DNA from: Streptomyces sp. NBC_00459 | GTDB lineage: Bacteria; Actinomycetota; Actinomycetes; Streptomycetales; Streptomycetaceae | Assembly: GCF_036013955.1 (NCBI RefSeq) | Contig: NZ_CP107903.1 | Span: 4,464,001 to 4,528,000 of the forward strand | Direction: 5' to 3' | DNA length: 64,000 bases | Shown: one piece after another, positions 37,736 to 45,807 of the stretch | How the letters are laid out: each line of letters opens with the position of its first letter | Numbering within the stretch: the first letter of the stretch is position 1 | The notes under the pieces: model-generated | The model's input: only the letters and a program-made list of their open reading frames with translations | Database searches by the model: none | Told to the model about the DNA's origin: nothing | Translations under genes and position numbers: made by a program

Positions 37736-37763
37736 TCGCCTTCTGTGATCTCTTTGGTCAAAT

Positions 37764-37780
37764 TAGACCCAAGAGGTCTA
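37764..37780. promoter_or_regulatory. Operator-like palindrome before the PNGase A-like gene
   Basis: TAGACC-caaga-GGTCTA, perfect 6-bp arms with a 5-base spacer, 35 bases upstream of the ATG. Possible repressor site; regulator unknown. Confidence 0.4.
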
Positions 37781-37815
37781 GGCCACCCAATGCCCGCCGG
37801 TGTTCACTGCGCCGC

Positions 37816-39438
37816 ATGACGATTCCCCACAGCGCCCGGAGAGCGGGACGGACGATCACCCTCGTCTCCACCGCCCTCGGTCTCGCCCTCGCGGCCGCCA
37901 CCACGGCCGCCGGGGCCACCACCACCGTCCCGTCGGAGTTCGGCACCGACTACCACGACCCGGTGACGGCCGCCCCGCCCATATCCACCCCCCACACCAG
38001 GTCCTGCGAAGTGACCGTCGCCCAGGCGAAGTTCAAGGACTTCACGCCCTACACGGGCACCTACACCCCGCCCACCGCCTGCGGCACCCCGGGCCGCTGG
38101 TCGAAGGTGGTGCTCCGCCTCGACGGCAGCGTCGCCGGCCGTCAGTTCGACCGCCTCGGCTACCTCGACATCGGCGGCGTCCAGATGCTCCGCACCTCGA
38201 CCCCCGAGCCGTCGCAGGACGGCATCGACTGGTCGGTGGAGAAGGACGTCACGCGGTACGAGAAGACGCTGAGCAAGAGCCGGTCCGTGGACATGCTCAT
38301 CGGCAACGTCGTCGACGACACCTACACCGGCGTCCTCGACGTCAAGGTCACCCTGACGTTCTACGCCCCCGAGCCCGGAACCCGGCCCGCCAGGGCCGGT
38401 GGCTCCGCCCCCGACCAGGTCATCCCGCTGAGCGACGGCAACAGCGTCACCACGGGCGCGAAGCTCACCACCCCGCGCAACTCCGAGCGCATCCTGGCCG
38501 AGGTGTACGCGACCGGCTCGGGCGGCGGCTGCGAGGAGTTCTGGTACTCGGCGGTCACCCCGTCGGCGTCCTACTCCTGCCAGGGCGGCGACGACGGCCC
38601 GTACCGCGAGGTCCAGGTCACGATCGACGGGAAGCTCGCCGGGATCGCCTCCCCCTACCCCAACATCTGGACGGGCGGCTGGTCCCCGTACCTCTGGAGC
38701 GTGATCCCCTCCCCCACCGCCTTCGACGTACGCCCCCTGGACTTCGACCTCACCCCCTTCGCCGGTCTCCTCAACGACGGCAAGGCACACACGGTCGACG
38801 TGACGGTGGCCGGCGTCCCCGCGGGCCAGACCGGCTGGAGCGCGCCGACCAACATCCTGGTCTGGCAGGACGCCCACAAGTCGGTGGTGACGGGCGCCCT
38901 GACCTCGTACAAGGCGACCGACCCGGCCGTCACGAACACGTACACGGACGGCGCCACCCGCACCCTGGACACGAGCGGCAAGCGCCGTCTGACGGTGAGC
39001 GGCTACCTGAACACCTCGCACGGCCGCGTGACGACGACGGTCGACCGACGCCTGACCACGGCCATCACACACACCTGGACCCCGGACGAGACCACGGACA
39101 ACCAGCAGGGCCGCTGGACCGACGACCAGACGGTCCGCCGGGCCGGAGCGACGTCCCGCACCAACCGCACCTACACGCTGGACGGCCGCTCCACCATCGA
39201 CGCGGACAACCGCCTCCGCGTGCTGATGTCCTTCGGCGACCACGCCCGCATCGACGGCGTCCGCCTGGACGACACGTACGACGGCGACGCGACCTTCACC
39301 CTCGGCGTGCCCCGCGACCAGCGCCACGCGGTCGCGACGACCACCGAGCACTACCGTCTGCGCGGCCCGGGCCTGTGCTACGACCGCACACTGGGCACGG
39401 AGCAGGGGGTGCTGACGAAGGACGGGCAAGGATGCTGA
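37816..39438 (+). CDS. Secreted PNGase A-like protein (peptide-N4-asparagine amidase A family)
   Basis: 540 aa from ATG 37816. Signal peptide 1-34 (TTAAGATTT). The two-domain beta-rich core reads VLRLDGSVAGRQFDRLGYLDIGG, WSVEKDVTRYEKTL, IGNVVDDTYTGVLDV, then GGCEEFWYS, DGKLAGIASPYPNIWTGGWSPYLWSVI and LTPFAGLLNDGKAH. This is the pattern of plant and streptomycete PNGase A proteins that release N-glycans from glycopeptides. Activity is inferred. Four Cys (SCEVT, ACGTP, GCEEF, SCQGG) suggest disulphides. It converges on the phosphoribosyltransferase gene with only 6 bases between stops. Confidence 0.85.
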   Translation: MTIPHSARRAGRTITLVSTALGLALAAATTAAGATTTVPSEFGTDYHDPVTAAPPISTPHTRSCEVTVAQAKFKDFTPYTGTYTPPTACGTPGRWSKVVLRLDGSVAGRQFDRLGYLDIGGVQMLRTSTPEPSQDGIDWSVEKDVTRYEKTLSKSRSVDMLIGNVVDDTYTGVLDVKVTLTFYAPEPGTRPARAGGSAPDQVIPLSDGNSVTTGAKLTTPRNSERILAEVYATGSGGGCEEFWYSAVTPSASYSCQGGDDGPYREVQVTIDGKLAGIASPYPNIWTGGWSPYLWSVIPSPTAFDVRPLDFDLTPFAGLLNDGKAHTVDVTVAGVPAGQTGWSAPTNILVWQDAHKSVVTGALTSYKATDPAVTNTYTDGATRTLDTSGKRRLTVSGYLNTSHGRVTTTVDRRLTTAITHTWTPDETTDNQQGRWTDDQTVRRAGATSRTNRTYTLDGRSTIDADNRLRVLMSFGDHARIDGVRLDDTYDGDATFTLGVPRDQRHAVATTTEHYRLRGPGLCYDRTLGTEQGVLTKDGQGC

Positions 39439-39444
39439 CGGGTC

Positions 39445-39954
39445 TCAGAGCGCATCCTTCGAGGGAGTGACCGGCTCCCCCGACTTACGTACCGGAGGCA
39501 TGACACTCCACGGGAAGTTGATCCAGTCGTCGGTCCGCTTCCAGACGTACTCGCACTTGACGAGGCTCTGGGACTTCTCGTATATGACGGCCGAGCGCAC
39601 CTCGGCGACGTGGTCGAGACAGAAGTCGTGTACGAGCTTCAGCGTCTTGCCTGTATCGGCCACGTCGTCGGCGATCAGCACCTTCTTGTCGGTGAAATCG
39701 ATCGCGTTGGGAACGGGGGCCAACATGACGGGCATGTCGAGAGTCCGGCCCACGCCGGTATAGAACTCGACGTTGACAAGGTGGATGTTCTTGCAGTCGA
39801 GGGCGTACGCCAGCCCGCCCGCGACGAACACACCCCCGCGCGCGATGCTGAGCACGACGTCGGGCTCGTACCCGTCGTCGGCGATGGTCTGCGCGAGCTC
39901 GCGGACGGAGACGCCGAACTGTTCGTAGGAGAGTTCCTCGCGTACGACCGTCAT
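39445..39954 (-). CDS. Phosphoribosyltransferase domain protein
   Basis: 169 aa from ATG 39954, which overlaps the dcd stop (ATGA), so the two are coupled. The type I PRTase fold is recognisable: [16 protein letters not shown] near 31-46 and the PRPP loop [15 protein letters not shown] near 92-106 (two Asp, DTGKT). It resembles purine salvage enzymes (xanthine/hypoxanthine type); the base specificity cannot be read. With dcd it suggests a nucleotide salvage/pyrimidine supply unit. Confidence 0.88.
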   Translation of the reverse strand: MTVVREELSYEQFGVSVRELAQTIADDGYEPDVVLSIARGGVFVAGGLAYALDCKNIHLVNVEFYTGVGRTLDMPVMLAPVPNAIDFTDKKVLIADDVADTGKTLKLVHDFCLDHVAEVRSAVIYEKSQSLVKCEYVWKRTDDWINFPWSVMPPVRKSGEPVTPSKDAL

Positions 39955-40526
39955 ACCTGCGTCCGGTGGAAGTTGAGGAAGGACCGCGAGGCCGTGGGCC
40001 CGCGCTGCCCCTGGTACCGGGAGCCGTACCGCTCGCTGCCGTACGGGAACTCGGCCGACGAGCTCAGCTGGAACAGACACAGCTGGCCGATCTTCATACC
40101 GGGCCAGAGCTTGATGGGCAGCGTCGCGAGGTTGGAGAGTTCGAGGGTCACGTGTCCGGAGAACCCGGGGTCGATGAACCCGGCGGTGGAGTGGGTGACG
40201 AGGCCGAGGCGCCCGAGCGAGCTCTTGCCTTCGAGGCGCGAGGCGAGGTCGTCGGGAAGCGTGATGACCTCGTACGTGGACGCGAGCACGAACTCCCCCG
40301 GGTGGAGGATGAACGGCTCGTCGCCCTCGGGCTCGACCAGGCGCGTCAGATCCGCCTGCTCGATGGAGGGGTCGATGTGGGGGTAGCGGTGGTTCTCGAA
40401 CACCCGGAAGAAGCGGTCGAGGCGCACGTCGACGCTCGACGGCTGCACCATGGATTCGTCGTAGGGATCGATCCGCACTCGCCCGGAGTCGATCTCGGCC
40501 CGGATGTCCTTGTCTGAGAGAAGCAC
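39951..40526 (-). CDS. dcd: dCTP deaminase
   Basis: 191 aa, full length. Dcd signatures are clear: [13 protein letters not shown] at the start, [24 protein letters not shown], the active-site segment [33 protein letters not shown] (Arg, Ser and Glu in place) and the C-terminal [10 protein letters not shown]. The homotrimer converts dCTP to dUTP for thymidylate synthesis, in the cytoplasm. Translationally coupled to the downstream phosphoribosyltransferase. The ATG is 12 bases downstream of a GAGG-like site. Confidence 0.97.
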   Translation of the reverse strand: MLLSDKDIRAEIDSGRVRIDPYDESMVQPSSVDVRLDRFFRVFENHRYPHIDPSIEQADLTRLVEPEGDEPFILHPGEFVLASTYEVITLPDDLASRLEGKSSLGRLGLVTHSTAGFIDPGFSGHVTLELSNLATLPIKLWPGMKIGQLCLFQLSSSAEFPYGSERYGSRYQGQRGPTASRSFLNFHRTQV

Positions 40527-40635
40527 GCCCCGAGGATACGCAAGGCGCGCGAACCCGACACCATCGGCCGGTTCCGCGCGCCTGCTTCTCTCTCTACGTC
40601 TGCTTCCGCTTCACATGTCTGCTTCTACTTCTGCT

Positions 40636-40818
40636 TCACTTGCTGCTGGTGCTCCGCTGCGGCTGCTCCAACGCCACCGGCACCACACTGCGGAGCCGCG
40701 CACAGCGCGGACACCGGACCAGCCGGCCGGGGCCGAGCCGCTCGGCCTGCTGCATCGGGAACGAAGCGGTGCTGAACACGTGCCCTTCGGCACAACGGAC
40801 GACGGTGCGCTCGATCAA
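40636..40818 (-). CDS. Small zinc-ribbon-like protein
   Basis: About 60 aa. The conserved-looking part begins IERTVVRCAEGHVFSTASF and includes VRCPRCARLRSVVP, giving Cys-x-x-x-His and Cys-x-x-Cys pairs that could bind one zinc. I set the start at TTG 40818, but its GAGGA is only 1 base away, so GTG 40857 is also possible. I recall such 55-60 aa proteins in streptomycetes without a known function. The 359 bases from here to the tRNA gene show no other gene. Confidence 0.55.
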   Translation of the reverse strand: MIERTVVRCAEGHVFSTASFPMQQAERLGPGRLVRCPRCARLRSVVPVALEQPQRSTSSK

Positions 40819-41177
40819 GTCCTCAGAGTCCCTTCCCCAAGAGCCGTCGCCGGTCACTGTCGAGACCGACGAGGAAAGCCACATTACGGGACGAAAAGGG
40901 CGACCCTCCAGGCGGCACTCCGATCCCGCCCAGCCCCTCTTCCGCGCCCCCACCGTACGCCCCAACTCCGGCCCCTCACAGCCGGGTCGCACCGCGAAAA
41001 CGCGTCCGGTTCACGCCTGATCCCCACTCGATTCACGCCCCGTTCCCGCCGGGCTCCCGCCCGGAACACCCCCGGAATCTCCTGGAAACGGAGGCAGGCC
41101 CCACGGCTTCGATGCCGGGGGCCTGGCGTACGGTAGAGTGACTGAGCGTTCGGACACCGGTCGTACCGGCGTCTTAC

Positions 41178-41248
41178 GCGGGTGTAGTTTAGTGGTAGAA
41201 CATCAGCTTCCCAAGCTGAGAGTGCGAGTTCGATTCTCGTCACCCGCT
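41178..41248 (+). tRNA. tRNA-Gly (anticodon CCC)
   Basis: 71 nt plus encoded CCA (41249-41251). Acceptor GCGGGTG pairs with CACCCGC; D-arm AGTTTAGTGGTAGAA; anticodon stem TCAGC/GCTGA with loop TTCCCAA (anticodon CCC); T-arm GAGTTCGATTCTC. The 3' part from 41205 is duplicated at 56531, so the gene is the integration target of the AICE and remains complete because the element supplies its 3' end. Confidence 0.97.
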
Positions 41249-41249
41249 C
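41205..41249. repeat. Left attachment repeat (45 bp) within tRNA-Gly
   Basis: Identical over 45 bases to 56531-56575, from AGCTTCCCAAGCTGAG to the base after the discriminator. Contains the anticodon arm, variable region, T-arm and acceptor 3' strand, the usual AICE att core. Confidence 0.95.
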
Positions 41250-41255
41250 CATGAC

Positions 41256-41286
41256 AAAGGCCCAGGTCAGAGACCCGGGCCTTTTT
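41256..41286. terminator. Element-borne terminator behind tRNA-Gly
   Basis: AAAGGCCC...GGGCCTTT with inner GGTC/GACC pairing, followed by TT. It serves the tRNA gene after integration and also the leftward int gene ending at 41301. Confidence 0.85.
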
Positions 41287-41300
41287 GCTGTCGTCGTCGA

Positions 41301-42503
41301 CTACTCGCCTCGTGCCAGATTCGTGCCAGAACGCTGATCGGCGGGTTCGCCGAGTAGGTCATCTGGCACGGTTGCAGGTTCCTGTACTTCCTGGCGTGCC
41401 TTGCGCACGGTCGCGTCGAGCCCGGCAGCAACTTCCTGCTGTCGGTCGTCGTCGGAGTGCTGATAGATCAGCGCAGCCTTCTCGGAGGACTGGCCGGCGC
41501 GGACCATCGTGTCTTTCAGCGTGGCGCCTGAGCGTGTCGACAGGGTGTGTCCGGTGTGACGAAGGTCGTAGAACCGGAAGCCCTCAGGCACGCCGACGAC
41601 TACACGCACCCGACGCCACTTCCGGCCGAAGGAGCTGCGTCGGAAGGCGGCGCCCTTCTCCCCGAGGAAGACCAGCCCATCGGGCCCTTTGCCCGCGAAC
41701 AACTCCATGTGGATGCGCAGTTCCGGGCGGAGGAACTCAGGCAGGAACACGGCTCGGGTGCCCGCTTCCGACTTGGTCTCACCGGGTGCACGGCGACCGT
41801 TCGTGCGTTCCGGCTCGGCGATACGCACGGTGACCTTCAGCGCCTGGACGTCGATGTCCCGGCGGCGGAGACCGGCCAGCTCTTCGGGGCGGAGGGGACC
41901 GTACGCACCGAGGTAGACCATGAGGCGCCAGCGAGGGCCGATAGCGTCGGCGAGCGCGTCGACCTGGGCCACTGTGGCGATACGACGCTCAGCAGCCTTC
42001 TCCTTTCCTGCACCCTTGATCCGGCACGGGTTGCGCTTGATCAGGTCGTCATCCACGGCCGTCTCCATGATGCTCTTCAGGAGGCGGTACGCCTTGGCGA
42101 TCGTTGTTCTCGCCTTGGTCGTGCGGAGGCGTTCGGCGCGCCATTCGCGGACGAGGGGTGCAGTGATCTCGTCTAGGTCCGATTCGCCGAAGGTGGGAAG
42201 GATGTGATCGTCCAGGAGGTAGTGGTACAGGTCCTCGCTGAGGACAGACAGCTCACGCTCTTCCACCCACTTCTCCGCGTAGACCTTGAAGTTGACCGAC
42301 CCCGCCTCGGGGTCACGCCAGTCCCCACGCCGGATGTCGGTTTGCTTCTCGGCGAGCCAGTCGTCAGCGTCCGCGATCGTCTCGAAGGTTTCCGGGGCCG
42401 GGCGCATCACACCGTCGGGGCCCGGATAGCGCGCCTGATAGCGGCCGGACGGAAGCTTCCTGATCGCCCCGAACCGGCGGCGCCTGCCTTTGCCGTTGGC
42501 CAT
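41301..42503 (-). CDS. int: AICE tyrosine integrase
   Basis: 400 aa. N-terminal SAM-like/arm domain (about 1-170) and catalytic domain with the first Arg in YGPLRPEELAGL, the box II segment FYDLRHTGHTLS (Arg present; the preceding box II His is Tyr, as in many actinomycete integrases) and the nucleophilic Tyr in ALIYQHSDDDRQ. It recombines the 45-bp att core. The gene points at attL, 52 bases away, and its start overlaps the xis stop. Confidence 0.95.
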   Translation of the reverse strand: MANGKGRRRRFGAIRKLPSGRYQARYPGPDGVMRPAPETFETIADADDWLAEKQTDIRRGDWRDPEAGSVNFKVYAEKWVEERELSVLSEDLYHYLLDDHILPTFGESDLDEITAPLVREWRAERLRTTKARTTIAKAYRLLKSIMETAVDDDLIKRNPCRIKGAGKEKAAERRIATVAQVDALADAIGPRWRLMVYLGAYGPLRPEELAGLRRRDIDVQALKVTVRIAEPERTNGRRAPGETKSEAGTRAVFLPEFLRPELRIHMELFAGKGPDGLVFLGEKGAAFRRSSFGRKWRRVRVVVGVPEGFRFYDLRHTGHTLSTRSGATLKDTMVRAGQSSEKAALIYQHSDDDRQQEVAAGLDATVRKARQEVQEPATVPDDLLGEPADQRSGTNLARGE

Positions 42504-42715
42504 CAGGCAGCCCTTCCGTAGCGCGGGCGAGGCCGCCTCAGCGGCTGCACCGTGCGGGACCGAATGAACTCATCAAGCGCGCTCTCCGGGATGCGCACGT
42601 GCCGGCCGACCTTCACGTACCGGATGCGTCGCTCCTCGATGAGCCGCCGAGGGAAGCGGGCGGTCGTGCCCAGCAGCTCGGCGACCTGGTCGACGGACAG
42701 GTAGCGGTCGGTCAT
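42503..42715 (-). CDS. xis: Excisionase (MerR/AlpA-like HTH)
   Basis: 70 aa. A winged-helix excisionase of the DNA-binding type: YLSVDQVAELLGTTARFPRRLIEERRIRYVKVGRHVRIPESALDEFI. It bends att DNA to drive Int towards excision. The stop shares a base with the int start and its own start overlaps the RepSA-like stop (42712), so rep-xis-int are one operon read towards attL. Confidence 0.9.
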   Translation of the reverse strand: MTDRYLSVDQVAELLGTTARFPRRLIEERRIRYVKVGRHVRIPESALDEFIRSRTVQPLRRPRPRYGRAA

Positions 42716-44001
42716 GCGGTTGGCTCTCCTTCCGTTCCGGGAGCGGGTTCGAGGGATGCGGCAAGCCAGGCTTCGCTGTCGGACAGGCCGATTCCGGCGA
42801 AGACCCAGGAGGCGAGGACGTATGTCGTCTCCGCCTCGGGGCCGTTCGCTGCTGCCTGTTCTCGGCGCCAGTCGGCACGAGCGGTGCGCAGGGCGCCGAG
42901 GGTGGTGGAGTAGCGGCGGGATTTGGTGGAGAAGTGGCCGCGGAAGCCGAGCATGTGGGCCCAGGCGCGCAGGCGGAGGTGTTCGAGGTCCTTGCGTGCG
43001 CCGAGGGTCCAGGCGGTGCGGATGAGTCGGCGGGCGTGGTCGCTGATGTCGAGTTGGGCGAGTTCGGCGGCGAACTTGAGCGGCCGGTCGAGGGCGCCTG
43101 TCGCGGCTTCGGCGCCCTTGGTGGCGTACTTGGCGATGTACGCGGCTACGGCTCGGTCAGTGAGTTCCTGGCCGCCGTCGAAGTCCTTGCTGCGGATGGT
43201 GCGTACGTCGAGTTGGCGACCGAAGGTGAAGGTGTGGTTGCGACCGTCGATAACCGGGCCGTCCACGTGGACGTGGGCAGCGGCGGCCTTGATGGCATCG
43301 GTGAGCAGTTCGGCAGTGGCCCAGGCCGGGGGCGGGGTGTCGCCGCCGTTTGGGCCGTCGATGCGTATGACGGCGTGGAAGTGGACCGCGCCGCGCTTCT
43401 GGTACTCGGCGACCTTCGCGAAGGAGACCCGGGCGTACTGGCGGAACGCGCGCTGTGGGAGTCCGGCCCGCTTGGCGACCTCGCGGCGTAGGTAGGTGGA
43501 GAAGCGGCGCCAGAGCGGACCGGCGTGGGCGTTCCAGAGCACGGCAGCTTCGTAGTCGTACGTGTCCGGGTTGAGCGGCGTGCCGAGTGCGGCGTCGACC
43601 TGGTCGTGGTGGACACCGCAGCGGCAGCGGCGGACCGAACCGGCGGGGCCGGTAGGGCGGTTGTGAACCGGGCCGAAGCTCGGAGCAGTGAAGGTGGCGA
43701 AGACCCGGGGGTGTGCGGCGACGTGTTCCGGGATGCCCTTGCCACCGCGCAGGCCGGAGGTGATCAGGTGGAAGGTGTCGCGGCGGTAGACCTCGGAGCA
43801 GGCCGCACAACGGGTCGTACGGCGGTTGTTGCAGCGGACGAGGAGGTGACCGGCCGGGAGGGTGGAGGAGTCGAGGCGGTGGAGGACGTTGCCGATTTCG
43901 CCGGTTCGGGTATTCACGTCGTACTCGGTGCGGTGGCCGTCGAGGCGGATTGGGTGCGTGCAGCCGCCGAGGCCGGAGAGCTGGCGGACAAGTCCGGGCA
44001 T
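42712..44001 (-). CDS. RepSA-like replication initiator
   Basis: 429 aa from ATG 44001. Rolling-circle initiator of pSAM2 type: zinc-binding cysteines (CNNRRTTRCAACSEVYRRD), the HUH-like HFHAVIRIDGP motif near 200, and the Tyr region VAAYIAKYATKGAE near 280. It replicates the excised circle before transfer. The open frame continues upstream: 21 codons before the ATG there is an ATC (44062-44064) 6 bases after AAGGAG (complement of 44071-44076), with no ATG, GTG or TTG between. So the real start may be this unusual codon. Confidence 0.88.
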   Translation of the reverse strand: MPGLVRQLSGLGGCTHPIRLDGHRTEYDVNTRTGEIGNVLHRLDSSTLPAGHLLVRCNNRRTTRCAACSEVYRRDTFHLITSGLRGGKGIPEHVAAHPRVFATFTAPSFGPVHNRPTGPAGSVRRCRCGVHHDQVDAALGTPLNPDTYDYEAAVLWNAHAGPLWRRFSTYLRREVAKRAGLPQRAFRQYARVSFAKVAEYQKRGAVHFHAVIRIDGPNGGDTPPPAWATAELLTDAIKAAAAHVHVDGPVIDGRNHTFTFGRQLDVRTIRSKDFDGGQELTDRAVAAYIAKYATKGAEAATGALDRPLKFAAELAQLDISDHARRLIRTAWTLGARKDLEHLRLRAWAHMLGFRGHFSTKSRRYSTTLGALRTARADWRREQAAANGPEAETTYVLASWVFAGIGLSDSEAWLAASLEPAPGTEGEPTA

Positions 44002-44165
44002 GGTGCCGAGCGAGGCCAGCTCAGCGAGTTCGGGCAGCGGAGCCGGGGTGGAGCGGGTGATGATGACTTTCTCCTTCTGGCTTCGGTCAGGAGGGGTAGG
44101 GCCCCCGGGGCGGCGGATGCTTGGCGGTATCGAGGCCGCCCCGGGGGTCTGCTGATCAGCGGCTG

Positions 44166-44414
44166 TCAGCGGCGGTGCTGTTCGCGGAGCATCGAGCGCA
44201 GGACCACGGCGGCGATGGCGACCGATATAGCCGTGACGGCGACGGCCGCCAGGAGCGCGGTCAGGACGACTCCGCCGACGAGGACGGCCGCGACCGTTCC
44301 CGTGCTGATCGAGAGCTGCGGGGCCGCACGCCGAACGGGTGCGGTCGGGCCGGCCGGGGTGTGCGTGTGCGCGGCCGGAGGGGTGGGGTTCTCGGGGTAC
44401 TTGGGCAGGAACAC
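44166..44414 (-). CDS. Small membrane spread protein (Spd-like)
   Basis: 82 aa from GTG 44414, chosen because AAGGAG lies 9 bases upstream; an ATG at 44447 would place the Shine-Dalgarno inside the gene. A Pro/Thr/His-rich head (YPENPTPPAAHTHTPAGP) is followed by two hydrophobic helices (about 38-75) and a basic end. Such proteins help plasmid spread between mycelial compartments. It is about 165 bases upstream of the RepSA-like gene. Confidence 0.65.
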   Translation of the reverse strand: MFLPKYPENPTPPAAHTHTPAGPTAPVRRAAPQLSISTGTVAAVLVGGVVLTALLAAVAVTAISVAIAAVVLRSMLREQHRR

Positions 44415-44430
44415 AGCGAAGCTCTCCTTA

Positions 44431-44446
44431 TCTACTCGTCTAGTCA
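44431..44446. promoter_or_regulatory. KorSA-like operator site 1
   Basis: TCTACTCGTCTAGTCA; on the other strand CTAGACGAGTAG. The word CTAGACGAGT recurs at 48519-48526 (with neighbours) and variants at 47553 and 47633, all at likely promoters in the element. Confidence 0.5.
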
Positions 44447-44634
44447 TGTGTGCCGTTTATGACGTCCACTCCGTCGCGCGTGCCGGAGTCGATGGCCGGG
44501 GCCATGAAGGTGCGCGAGAGCAGGAAGCCGAACAGGGCGATCACTACGACGATCCAGGTGCGGACGCCGAGGAACTTGACCGCTCCCCAAGCGATGAGTC
44601 CGAGGACGAGGACGAGCGGCAGGCTGACGGTCAC
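44440..44634 (-). CDS. Small membrane protein (spread-type)
   Basis: 64 aa from GTG 44634, with AAGGA 12 bases upstream. Two hydrophobic helices (about 3-20 and 26-46) and a short polar tail. It is placed like the SpdB/SpdC-type genes in pSAM2-like elements, immediately before the other small membrane gene. Confidence 0.6.
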   Translation of the reverse strand: MTVSLPLVLVLGLIAWGAVKFLGVRTWIVVVIALFGFLLSRTFMAPAIDSGTRDGVDVINGTHD

Positions 44635-44650
44635 GGTGTGCGGGGTCCTT

Positions 44651-44842
44651 TCAGCGGACGGGGCAGGTGTGGGTGCGGGCGGCGAGTTCGGCGGCGGCGC
44701 GGCTGTCGTAGTCGGCGGAGAACCCGCAGCGGGGGGCGGTGCAGGCGGCGGTGTGCTTCTCGCGGCCCCGACCGTCGTAGGACGTGGCGACCTGGACGGG
44801 GCCGATGCGGGTGACGTTGCGGAAGCGTCGGTTGGCTGGCAC
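44651..44842 (-). CDS. Mobile element transfer protein (small Cys/His protein)
   Basis: 63 aa from GTG 44842 with AAGGAAGGAAACC upstream. RRFRNVTRIGPVQVATSYDG followed by CTAPRCGFSADYD and a final HTCPVR. This is a well-conserved AICE protein of streptomycetes, annotated as a mobile element transfer protein. Three Cys and two His could bind zinc. Role in transfer is by association. Confidence 0.8.
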   Translation of the reverse strand: MPANRRFRNVTRIGPVQVATSYDGRGREKHTAACTAPRCGFSADYDSRAAAELAARTHTCPVR

Positions 44843-44894
44843 AGCCGGTTTCCTTCCTTTGTTCGCTTGTCTGGGGGCGCGCGGACGTGTGTAA

Positions 44895-45086
44895 ATGACC
44901 GGCATGTCACAAGGGGCGCGGCAGCTGGCCGCAGTCGGTACGGCCGCGTTGATACTCGGGCTCGCGTGTGCCGGGGGAAGGTGGTGGTTGGGCGAGTCCT
45001 GGGCCACCGTGATCACCACGTGCTGCCTTGAAGTACTGATCATTTCGGCCGTCATCGGAACACGGCGACTGATCCGGAAGCGGTAA
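44895..45086 (+). CDS. Possible small membrane protein on the opposite strand
   Basis: 63 aa from ATG 44895, or 60 aa from the ATG at 44904. Two hydrophobic segments (about 10-28, 34-53) and a basic C-terminus (GTRRLIRKR). It fills the gap between two leftward AICE genes but is on the other strand and has no convincing Shine-Dalgarno. May be real or chance. Confidence 0.35.
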   Translation: MTGMSQGARQLAAVGTAALILGLACAGGRWWLGESWATVITTCCLEVLIISAVIGTRRLIRKR

Positions 45087-45108
45087 AGCCTCCCGGCAGG
45101 GCCCGCCT

Positions 45109-45735
45109 TCAGAGTTGGGCGGCGATGGCGTCGGCCATGTGGGCGGGGACGCCGAGGCGGGCGCGGAGGGTGGGGGTGTCGATGGGTGCTCCTGTGCGGG
45201 TGTGGTGTTCGGCGGCGACCTTGCGGGCGTGTTGGACCAGGGCGGCCGGGACGGGTACGGCGGGTTGTTCGGGAGCCGGGTTCAGGGCCGGTTGGGCCAG
45301 CGGCTCGGATGAGGGTTCGGGCGTGTGCTCTTGGTCCACGATGGCCTCGGCGTCGTTCTCGGATGTCGCCGCCGGTGCGGAGTGCGCGAGGAGTGTTCCG
45401 CCGAGGAAGGCGACCGCAGGCCAGCCCGCGACGAGGATGCGCAGCCAGGCCGGCACCTGGTCCAGGTCGAGGAGTCCGGCGGTGGCGACATTGGCGCCGA
45501 GGGACGCGGCGAGCGCGATGACGAACCAGCACCAGGCACTCGCTTTCGTGTGGCCGGACCGCAGTCGGCGCCAGGCGACGACGAGCAGCAGGTCGACCGA
45601 GACGGGATACGCCCACGCCTTCCACCCGTCCTGTCCGGCCGCCGAGGCGACGTCGTGCAGGTGGGCGAAGGACAGTGCGGCGGCGATGAGCGCCTGTACA
45701 AGTACCGCGTCGATGCGGGCCAGTTGGGCGCGCAT
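45109..45735 (-). CDS. DUF2637 membrane protein (SpdB-type)
   Basis: 208 aa from ATG 45735, preceded by GGAAGGAG 7 bases away. Four helices in the first 110 residues (ALIAAALSFAHLHDVA, YPVSVDLLLVVAW, CWFVIALAASLGANVATAG, AGWPAVAFLGGTLL) form the DUF2637 domain found in AICE spread proteins. The second half is Pro/Ala/Glu-rich and ends in a helix-turn-helix-like segment (RAGAPIDTPTLRARLGV region) that may bind DNA. It lies downstream of traB. Confidence 0.85.
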   Translation of the reverse strand: MRAQLARIDAVLVQALIAAALSFAHLHDVASAAGQDGWKAWAYPVSVDLLLVVAWRRLRSGHTKASAWCWFVIALAASLGANVATAGLLDLDQVPAWLRILVAGWPAVAFLGGTLLAHSAPAATSENDAEAIVDQEHTPEPSSEPLAQPALNPAPEQPAVPVPAALVQHARKVAAEHHTRTGAPIDTPTLRARLGVPAHMADAIAAQL

Positions 45736-45807
45736 GGTGTCGCTCCTTCCGGGTTCAGGCATGGGAGGAGTAGGGAGTCGGCGACAGGAGTTGGGCGGGG
45801 AGGAGTG

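Noticed and set aside
34956-37736. 926-codon frame opposite the FG-GAP and Yip1 genes
   Set aside because: Antisense shadow caused by high third-position G+C; the rightward genes have signal peptides and recognisable repeats.
40884-41252. Leftward 122-codon frame across tRNA-Gly (MERVTRIELALSAWE...)
   Set aside because: It is a translation of the tRNA complement, a common spurious call; the tRNA structure is complete.
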